A DNA stretch of 36,757 nucleotides from Pseudomonadota bacterium (lineage in GTDB: Bacteria > Pseudomonadota > Alphaproteobacteria > Rhizobiales > Rhizobiaceae), in the NCBI GenBank assembly GCA_023387775.1, contig JAEWHN010000263.1, forward strand, positions 1-36,757, written 5' to 3'. The translations under genes were made by a program, and so were the position numbers. Shown one piece after another: positions 30,766 to 36,757 of this stretch. Numbering within the stretch: the stretch's first letter is position 1; each line of letters opens with the position of its first letter. The notes under the pieces were generated by a model. That model saw only the letters and a program-made list of their open reading frames with translations, ran no database searches and was not told the origin of the DNA.

Positions 30766-31235
30766 CGGAATGCCTCCATGATCTTGCGCTCGAAACCGTC
30801 GGCGATATCACGTCGCGCCGCGTCCGGGTCCGAACAGTCGATTGCATGCACGTAGAGCGTGCGCCGGTCCGCCGACACGTCGACGGACAGCGTTCCGGGC
30901 GTCAGGGTAATCAGGTTGGCCAGCAACGTGATTTCGAAGTCACGGTCCACGGTGAGCGGATAGGCAAATATGCCCGGCTTGAGGTCCATGCGCGGCGACA
31001 CCACCAGCTTCGCCACCCTCCATGCCGAAAGGATCAATTCCTTCACGAACAGCACGACGAGCGACGCCACCTTCCCCACCCGCAGGAAGCTGCGCAACGA
31101 GCCGATATGCTCGCGCACCAGGTAGAGGGTGATGCATCCCAGAACCACACCGAACAGAATATTCGGCAGCGAAAGCGAACCTGTTATCGCCGCCCAGGCA
31201 AACGCCAGCAGTATTATGCTGAGATAGATCGTCAT
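30762..31235 (-). CDS. mnhE: Mrp/Mnh cation/H+ antiporter subunit E
   Basis: A 157-aa MrpE protein: two N-terminal membrane helices (IYLSIILLAFAWAAITGSLS, NILFGVVLGCITLYLV), then FVKELILSAWRVAKLVVSP and the conserved LLANLITLTPGTLSVDVSAD. The C-terminal cytoplasmic part has LYVHAIDCSD. Its ATG shares one base with the mnhD stop (TGATG), a coupled arrangement. Confidence 0.93.
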   Translation of the reverse strand: MTIYLSIILLAFAWAAITGSLSLPNILFGVVLGCITLYLVREHIGSLRSFLRVGKVASLVVLFVKELILSAWRVAKLVVSPRMDLKPGIFAYPLTVDRDFEITLLANLITLTPGTLSVDVSADRRTLYVHAIDCSDPDAARRDIADGFERKIMEAFR

Positions 31236-32806
31236 CAGCCGCCTCCAGCCGGAAACACCGCGCCGATATAGCCGGAACTGTTCAGCAGTCCTGCTGCAGC
31301 CAGGTTCGCCACCCGGATCACCGGCTCGGGAAACAGCCCCAGCAGGACAATCGGCAGGCTCAAGGCCATTAATGCGCCGTGTCCGAGAAGCAATCCAGCA
31401 GGTTCGGCCCGCGCCGCTGCGCTGCGCCCGCCCGCCGGTTCACGCCAATATGCCAGCAGGAACATGCGGCCGACGGCGATCATGGTCAGGAAGCCGGAAA
31501 GCAGGATGGCGCCGGTCAGCCACCAGGCATCGGCGTCCAGCGCCGCCTTCACCAGCATCACCTTGGGCCACAGGCCGGATGCCGGCGGCAGCCCGGCCAC
31601 CGCCGCGGCCAGAACCAGCGCGATGCCCGACAGGAGCGGCGAGGTGCGGTAGAGGCCCGAAAGCTCGTGCAGCGAGAAGCTGCCCCCCAGTTCCCTCATC
31701 ATTCCAGCGAGAAGGTAGAGCGCGGTCATGATGAGCATCGAATGAAGGCCGTAGAAGATCGCCCCCGCCACGCCCGTCTCGGAACCCAGCGCAAGACCAG
31801 CCAGCATCACCCCCACGCCGGAAATCACCAGAAAGCCGAACACGCGCCTGGTGTCCGATTGGGCCAGCGCCCCGAGCGCACCGAGGAGCATGGTGGAGAT
31901 GGCCACCAGGCCGATCACTTCCGACATTGCGGCGCGCTCGACCGGAAACAGCATCACCAGGGTCCGCAGCAGCGAATAGATGCCAATCTTGGTCAGAAGG
32001 CCGCCAAACAGGGCCCCGACGACGATGCGCGGCGTGTGATAAGAGGCCGGCAGCCAGAAGTTGACCGGGAACGCCGCGGCCTTCATGCCGAAGGCCAGAA
32101 GATAGAGCGCCGCAAGCGTCATCAGCGGTGCGGTCTCCCGCAGACCGCTCGCCTTGCGGGCGATGTCGGCCATGTTGAGCGTGCCGAAGATGCCGTAGAG
32201 ATAGGCGGTCGCGATCAGGAACAGCGTGGTCGCCACGAGATTGAGGATGGCATATTTGGTCGCGCCGTCGAGCTGCGCCTTTTCCGACCCGAGGATCAGC
32301 AGGCCGAAGGACGAGATCACGAACACTTCGAACCAGACGTAAAGGTTGAAGATGTCTCCCGTCAGGAACGCTCCGCTCACGCCCGTCATCATCAGCATCA
32401 GGAACGGGTAGAAGCCGTAGCGTCGCCCTGACGCGCCGATGTCGCGCAAGGCGAAAATCGCGCAGACGAAGGCAACGCCACCCGAACCAAGAGCGAAGAG
32501 CGCGCCCAGCGCGTCCACCGTGAAGGATATGCCGAAGGGAGGCAGCCAGCTTCCCATGGTCATTGCCAACGGCCCGTTCTCCAGAACCCGCGCCAGCAAT
32601 GCCGCCTCGGCGCCCACCAGCGCGCCCAACCCGATCAGTGCGACGATGCCTTGCCAACGGGTCTCATGGCGGAACATCAGCAGCACCGCGCCGAAGATCA
32701 GCGGGATGATGATGGGTGCTACCACCAGCCAGTCCGCCGCCATCACCGGCGTGGTTATCATCCCGGCAGCCATTTCGACTGCCCTTTCGGTCTCGCCAGT
32801 CATCAT
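31235..32806 (-). CDS. mnhD: Mrp/Mnh cation/H+ antiporter subunit D
   Basis: A 523-aa membrane protein of the proton-translocating NADH dehydrogenase ND2/4/5 family (Proton_antipo_M), with about 14 helices. Motifs include FNLYVWFEVFVISSFGLLIL, carrying the key glutamate of helix 5, LLAFGMKAAAFPVNFWLPAS with the conserved lysine, and SDTRRVFGFLVISGVGVMLA. It should be one of the ion-translocating subunits. The start region has several possible ATGs (MMTGETERAVEMAAGMITT); the first shares a base with the mnhC stop. Confidence 0.94.
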   Translation of the reverse strand: MMTGETERAVEMAAGMITTPVMAADWLVVAPIIIPLIFGAVLLMFRHETRWQGIVALIGLGALVGAEAALLARVLENGPLAMTMGSWLPPFGISFTVDALGALFALGSGGVAFVCAIFALRDIGASGRRYGFYPFLMLMMTGVSGAFLTGDIFNLYVWFEVFVISSFGLLILGSEKAQLDGATKYAILNLVATTLFLIATAYLYGIFGTLNMADIARKASGLRETAPLMTLAALYLLAFGMKAAAFPVNFWLPASYHTPRIVVGALFGGLLTKIGIYSLLRTLVMLFPVERAAMSEVIGLVAISTMLLGALGALAQSDTRRVFGFLVISGVGVMLAGLALGSETGVAGAIFYGLHSMLIMTALYLLAGMMRELGGSFSLHELSGLYRTSPLLSGIALVLAAAVAGLPPASGLWPKVMLVKAALDADAWWLTGAILLSGFLTMIAVGRMFLLAYWREPAGGRSAAARAEPAGLLLGHGALMALSLPIVLLGLFPEPVIRVANLAAAGLLNSSGYIGAVFPAGGG

Positions 32807-33183
32807 CAGTATCCCAGCGGCGGAAGCGGCTCGCCTTGTGGTTCGGCCACGCGCATGCCGTCAGTGTCGTCTGTTCCGATCTCCTGGTAGGCGCGGTAGG
32901 CCAGAACCATCAGAAAGGCGAAGAACGAGAACGAAATCACGATTGCGGTCAGGATCAGCGCCTGCGGCAGCGGGTTGGCCACCTGCCCCACTGTCGTTTC
33001 GAGCCCTTCGGGGATGATCGGCGGCCCGCCGCGCTGTATCCGTCCCGCGGTGAAGATCAGCAGGTTCACGGCATTGCCGAAGATCGCGACGCCCAGAAGA
33101 ATGCGGATCACGTGCTTGGACAGCATCAGATAGATGCCAACCGCAAAGAACAGACCGACGAGGATTGAAAGCGCCGCCTCCAT
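32806..33183 (-). CDS. mnhC: Mrp/Mnh cation/H+ antiporter subunit C
   Basis: A 125-aa NuoK-like subunit with three membrane helices: ALSILVGLFFAVGIYLMLSK, GVAIFGNAVNLLIFTAG and LPQALILTAIVISFSFFAFL. The NPLPQALILTAIVI block is diagnostic for MrpC. Its start shares one base with the mnhB stop. Like NuoK it probably helps form the ion path beside subunits A and D. Confidence 0.94.
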   Translation of the reverse strand: MEAALSILVGLFFAVGIYLMLSKHVIRILLGVAIFGNAVNLLIFTAGRIQRGGPPIIPEGLETTVGQVANPLPQALILTAIVISFSFFAFLMVLAYRAYQEIGTDDTDGMRVAEPQGEPLPPLGY

Positions 33184-33602
33184 CAGCCGTCCTCCCTTTC
33201 CTCAAGGGCGAGCGCCGTGGAAGTGATTGAGCCGACCACGACAAGATAGACGCCGATGTCGAAGAACATCACCGTCGACAGATCGACGCTGACGCCGAGA
33301 AAGCTGAGGCTCGTCCAGAGCCCGGTCAGGAACGGCACGCGGAACACATAGGACAGAAGGCCGGCAAGTCCCGCGAGCAGCAGCCCGAAGCCGGAGACAG
33401 CCATCGGATGGAAGTACATCGCTCGGCGCACCGCCGGCACGCCATGCGCGATGCCGAGGATTGCGAAGGCCGATGCGGCGATCAGCCCGCCAATGAAGCC
33501 GCCGCCGGGCTCGTTATGGCCGCGCAGCAGAACGAAGACCGAGAACAGCAGCATCAGGCTGGTCAGGTAGGGGGCGGCGGTGCGAAAGATCAGCGTCTGC
33601 AT
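33183..33602 (-). CDS. mnhB: Mrp/Mnh cation/H+ antiporter subunit B
   Basis: A 139-aa MnhB-domain protein with four helices. The family motif LRGHNEPGGGFIGGLIAASA is clear, followed by SFLGVSVDLSTVMFFDIGVY and LVVVGSITSTALALE. It is a separate gene here; in some proteobacterial Mrp systems it is fused to subunit A. It starts one base after the mnhA stop. Confidence 0.94.
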   Translation of the reverse strand: MQTLIFRTAAPYLTSLMLLFSVFVLLRGHNEPGGGFIGGLIAASAFAILGIAHGVPAVRRAMYFHPMAVSGFGLLLAGLAGLLSYVFRVPFLTGLWTSLSFLGVSVDLSTVMFFDIGVYLVVVGSITSTALALEEREDG

Positions 33603-33603
33603 T

Positions 33604-35916
33604 TCAGGCGTTTTCCCTCTTTCGCGCGTGGCGCCTTTCGTTCTTCGCCCGGATGCGGATCAGCGCCAGGATCGACAGGCCGGCGATCATCACCACGGAG
33701 ATCTCGCCCAGCGTATCCAGCCCGCGGAAATCGACGATGATGACATTGACGACGTTGCGGCCATGGGCGACCACCAGCGAGTGGTTCTTGAAGAATTCCG
33801 TCAGCGTCTCATCGAATGGCAACTGCGTTACCTTGAGCAGGAACAGCCCCAGAGCGCCGCCGCACGCCGCCGCAACCGTCGTGTCCAGCAGCTTTCGCCC
33901 GAGGGGCCGATGCTCGGACACGGCCAGCCGCAGTCGCGTCATCACGAGCGCGAGGATCACCACCGACAGCGTCTCCACCATGAACTGGGTGAAAGAGAGG
34001 TCCGGCGCGCCCATCAGCATGAACAGCAGCGCAATCGCAAAGCCTTGAACGCCGAGCGAAACGATCGCGGTCAGCCGGTCCTTGGCGTAAACCACCGCAC
34101 CAAGCCCGATGACGGCGATGATCATGACCGTGACTTCGTAGAACCATGGCCTGGGCAGTTCCGGCATCGCTGGCAGTTCGTCGAACATCACCATCGGCAC
34201 CAGAAGCGTCAGCGCGAGGGCCATGAAGGTGACGACCATGTAGAAGTCCATCCGGCCGTTCTGGACAGTGCCGGTCACGGCAGAGGAGAAGCGGACCAGC
34301 CCGCGCATGGCCTGGTCGAAGCCGCGGTCCGGCCCCCAGCCGATCGCCTTCAGCAGTGAGACCATCGCCGCGCGCAGCCTGGCCTGTTGCAGATAGGCGG
34401 CGACACCCAGCGCGACTGTCAGGGCCGAAAACAGCAGCGGCATGCCAATATGCGGCACTGTCGAGATGTCCACCTGAAGCGGCTGCCCGGCAACCGCGCT
34501 CGCCATCGGCGAGGAAAACAGGCGGTGAGCCAAGGCCGAAAGCAATCCGGCGGCAAGGCCGCAAACGGCCAGCACGAGCGGGCCGAGCCACAGCAGCACC
34601 GGCCCTTCATGCGCCTGCTTGGGTGCATTTCCAGTCGGCCCGACAAACGGCCTTAACCCCACCGCGAAAGCCACTGCAAACATCAGCGCGTTGCCGACAA
34701 CGGCCGCCAGCGCCGCCAGGCTCGTCCAGCCGCCGACGCTCAGCGCCGCATAGATCTCCTCCTTGGCGAGGAAGCCGAAGAACAGCGGCAATCCGCCCAT
34801 GGAAAGCGCCGCCAGCAACCCGGCCGCAAACGTGATCGGCATGGCGCGGCGCAGCCCGCTCAATGAGCTTACGTCGCGAGTGCCCGTCTCGTGGTCGATC
34901 AGGCCGGCAACCATGAACAGCGCACCCTTGAACAGGGAATGCGCGATCAGATAGAGCGCCGCCGCCTCGATCGCCTTGTCGGAGCCGAAGCCAGTCAGCA
35001 TCACCAGCATGCCCAGCGATGCAACGGTAGTATAGGCCAGCATCAGCTTCAGGTCGGTCTGGCGGATCGCCAGCAAGCTTCCGACCAGCAGCGTGGTGCC
35101 GCCGAACAACACCAGGGTGGTCTCCCAGGGCAGCGTATCGCCCATCACAGGGTTGAGGCGCATCAGAAGGTAGACGCCCGCCTTCACCATGGTTGCCGAA
35201 TGGAGATAGGCGGACACAGGCGTCGGCGCCTCCATCGCGTTGGGCAGCCAGAAATGAAACGGGAACTGCGCCGACTTGGTGAAGGCGCCTCCCAGAACGA
35301 GCACCAGCGCGGCCAGATATAGCGGGCTGCCGCGCAGCGCGCCGCCAGCCCCCAGCAGGGAGGACAGCTCGGTCTGGCCGGTAGCGCCCCAGATCACGAT
35401 CAGCCCGGCCAGCAGCGAGAGTCCACCCAGTCCCGTCACCACCAGCGCCTGCAGCGCGGCACGCCGCGATGCCTCGCGGCGATGGTCGAAACCGATCAGC
35501 AGGAACGAGGTCAGCGAGGTCAGTTCCCAGAACACGAACAGCATCAGGAAGGAGTCGGAGACGACCAGCCCCTGCATCGCGCCCATGAACATCAGGATGA
35601 ACGAGAAGAACCGCCCCTGATGCTCGTGTCCCTTCAGGTAACCGCCGGCATAGAGCACCACCAGCGCGCCGATCCCGGCGATCAGCAGCGCGAAGGTCAG
35701 CGACAGTCCGTCCAGGTACCAGGAAAAGCGAACGCCGAGGCTGGGAATCCACTCATAACCACCGCGCACCGCCTCGCCGCCGGCGACGACATTCACCATG
35801 CCGGCGAAGTGGAAGACGATCCACAGTGGCGCCAAGGCCAGCACCCAGGCCGCATTGTGCTTCAGGAATCGGGCGAGTGAAGGCGCCAGCAATGCGGCCA
35901 CGAACGGCAGTATCAA
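33604..35916 (-). CDS. mnhA: Mrp/Mnh cation/H+ antiporter subunit A
   Basis: A 770-aa subunit A, first gene of the operon. The N-terminal two thirds are the NuoL-like antiporter domain (MLFVFWELTSLTSFLLIGFD with the helix 5 glutamate, TKSAQFPFHFWLPNAMEAPT with the key lysine, and SYLHSATMVKAGVYLLMRL as P-VSAYLHSATMVK). The C-terminal third holds the DUF4040-like (VQGFAIALLFMLMGAPDLSF) and MbhE-like (DFRGLDTLGEISVVMIAGLS) domains. The start is not ATG: TTG 35916 is the first standard start, but the good ribosome site (GGGGGA) fits a CTG at 35931, which would add LTFFA to the first helix. The next gene, mnhB, is one base away. Confidence 0.94.
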   Translation of the reverse strand: MILPFVAALLAPSLARFLKHNAAWVLALAPLWIVFHFAGMVNVVAGGEAVRGGYEWIPSLGVRFSWYLDGLSLTFALLIAGIGALVVLYAGGYLKGHEHQGRFFSFILMFMGAMQGLVVSDSFLMLFVFWELTSLTSFLLIGFDHRREASRRAALQALVVTGLGGLSLLAGLIVIWGATGQTELSSLLGAGGALRGSPLYLAALVLVLGGAFTKSAQFPFHFWLPNAMEAPTPVSAYLHSATMVKAGVYLLMRLNPVMGDTLPWETTLVLFGGTTLLVGSLLAIRQTDLKLMLAYTTVASLGMLVMLTGFGSDKAIEAAALYLIAHSLFKGALFMVAGLIDHETGTRDVSSLSGLRRAMPITFAAGLLAALSMGGLPLFFGFLAKEEIYAALSVGGWTSLAALAAVVGNALMFAVAFAVGLRPFVGPTGNAPKQAHEGPVLLWLGPLVLAVCGLAAGLLSALAHRLFSSPMASAVAGQPLQVDISTVPHIGMPLLFSALTVALGVAAYLQQARLRAAMVSLLKAIGWGPDRGFDQAMRGLVRFSSAVTGTVQNGRMDFYMVVTFMALALTLLVPMVMFDELPAMPELPRPWFYEVTVMIIAVIGLGAVVYAKDRLTAIVSLGVQGFAIALLFMLMGAPDLSFTQFMVETLSVVILALVMTRLRLAVSEHRPLGRKLLDTTVAAACGGALGLFLLKVTQLPFDETLTEFFKNHSLVVAHGRNVVNVIIVDFRGLDTLGEISVVMIAGLSILALIRIRAKNERRHARKRENA

Positions 35917-36174
35917 CGCGAAAAAAGTCAGAAGCTATTCCCCCGTTGCCTTTTCCGCATCCGCGAGCGGGCCTTTGTGCGGCGAGTTGCAAAACTTGTT
36001 GCGGTTGAAATAAACGGGGGGCTTACGCTGGGCAAGTCCTTCTGGCGCTATCCTCAACTTTCACGGTGTCGCACCTGGCTTGCCGGCAAGCCGACTACGC
36101 GTGAGAAGCGCATCGGATCTTGTCTGGCGCTGTCACTCTCGTCCGCTAAATACACCTGACAAGGGACCGGCACT

Positions 36175-36200
36175 TGAACACGCCAGCGCGAGCGTGTTCA
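36175..36200. repeat. 9-bp inverted repeat before the S9 peptidase gene
   Basis: TGAACACGC (36175-36183) and GCGTGTTCA (36192-36200) form a perfect inverted repeat with an 8-base centre, ending 21 bases before the ATG at 36222. It is followed by CTCTTCTTTC. It lies in a 290-bp gene-free region divergent between mnhA and the peptidase. It could be an operator, a leader hairpin, or a terminator of something upstream, though no upstream plus-strand gene is near. Confidence 0.5.
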
Positions 36201-36221
36201 CTCTTCTTTCGGAATTCAACG

Positions 36222-36757
36222 ATGCGAGACACGATGACCCCTTCAGGCAGCTTCCCCCAGATCATGGCCCCGACAACGGCAGAGCACCCGGTGCAGGACA
36301 CGCACCACGGCATCGCTCGCCTCGACGAATTCGCCTGGCTGCGGGCGCACAACTGGCAGGAGGTTTTCCGTGATCCCACGAAGCTCGACCCGGCCATCCG
36401 CGACCATCTGAACGCCGAAAACGTCTACCAGACTGCCCTGATGGCCGACACCGAGGAACTACAGAAGCAGCTGTTTGCCGAGATGAAGGGGCGCATCAAG
36501 GAGGACGATGCCTCCGTGCCGATGAAGGACGGCCCCTTTGCCTATGGCTCCTCCTTCAAGAAGGGCGGCCAGCAGCCGCGCTTCTTCCGCATCCCGCGCG
36601 ACGGCGGCGAGGAAAAGATCATTCTGGATGGCGATGCCGAGGCCGAGGGCAAAGCCTATTTCCACATCGGCGGTATCGAGCATTCCTCGGACCACGATCG
36701 CCTTCTCTGGTCGTTCGACGACATGGGCTCGGAGTTTTTCAAGCTTCATGTCCGCGA
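36222..36757 (+). CDS. ptrB: S9 family peptidase (oligopeptidase B-like), 5' part only
   Basis: The frame opens at ATG 36222 (ATG 36234 is an alternative) and is still open at the window end, giving 178 residues of a protein normally near 700 aa. The N-terminal oligopeptidase B pattern is clear: HHGIARLDEFAWLRAHNWQE, LNAENVYQTALMADTEELQK, LFAEMKGRIKEDDASVPMKD and GPFAYGSSFKKGGQQPRFF, then the start of the beta-propeller (HDRLLWSFDDMGSEFFKLHV). The catalytic Ser-Asp-His domain lies beyond the window. Such enzymes cut after basic residues in short peptides in the cytoplasm. Confidence 0.85.
   Translation, partial: MRDTMTPSGSFPQIMAPTTAEHPVQDTHHGIARLDEFAWLRAHNWQEVFRDPTKLDPAIRDHLNAENVYQTALMADTEELQKQLFAEMKGRIKEDDASVPMKDGPFAYGSSFKKGGQQPRFFRIPRDGGEEKIILDGDAEAEGKAYFHIGGIEHSSDHDRLLWSFDDMGSEFFKLHVR

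Overview
This window looks like chromosome from an alphaproteobacterium of the order Hyphomicrobiales (Rhizobiales), probably near Mesorhizobium/Phyllobacteriaceae. The reasons are its high GC, a Ros/MucR zinc-finger regulator, a FeuP/FeuQ two-component pair, several Rhizobiales-typical DUF families (DUF6107, DUF5330, DUF6456, DUF1491, DUF2336) and the overall gene order. This placement comes from family knowledge, not from a search. I saw no tRNA, rRNA, CRISPR array or insertion sequence.

Left part (1-2795, minus strand): the start of a glycine-zipper lipoprotein cut by the window edge, then a feuN-feuP-feuQ-like signalling operon. feuQ is frameshifted by one missing base in a four-C run at 1515-1518.

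Gene transfer agent (GTA) cluster (2937-17913, all minus strand): about 15 kb of tightly coupled genes in the order of the Rhodobacter capsulatus RcGTA cluster. The order is TerS (gp1), TerL (gp2), portal (gp3), a small membrane protein (DUF6107), prohead protease (gp4), capsid (gp5), connectors (gp6, gp7), an unlisted 55-aa ORF, tail terminator (gp8), tail tube (gp9), chaperones (gp10, gp10.1), tape measure (gp11), distal tail (gp12), hub (gp13), NlpC/P60 peptidase (gp14) and the megatron baseplate protein (gp15). There is no integrase, replication or lysis gene, which fits a domesticated GTA. A near-consensus sigma-70 promoter with an inverted repeat in its spacer lies just upstream of gp1. 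A foreign-looking 120-aa ORF with its own putative promoter sits between the portal gene and DUF6107. It is followed at once by a decayed second copy of the portal 3' end, so the insertion left a duplication scar. Strong hairpins occupy the two largest remaining gaps inside the cluster, after the capsid gene and before the tail-tube gene.

Middle part (18208-27427): a class A penicillin-binding protein divergent from the GTA, a DUF1214/DUF1254 pair, a DUF2336 protein, a DUF1491 protein, a peptidoglycan-binding membrane protein overlapping a DivJ-like multi-pass histidine kinase, a DUF5330 protein and SufE.

Regulator block (27443-29780): a two-gene unit whose products match the split GTA activator GafY (DnaA-domain-IV-like DNA-binding protein) and GafZ (DUF6456). 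It lies about 10 kb from the GTA promoter, so this window probably holds both the particle genes and their dedicated activator. A small helical protein of unknown function and mucR, with a textbook terminator, follow.

Right part (30071-36757): a complete seven-gene Mrp/Mnh/Pha cation/proton antiporter operon (A to G, minus strand) ending in a strand-specific hairpin terminator, then the first third or so of an oligopeptidase B-like S9 peptidase running off the window.
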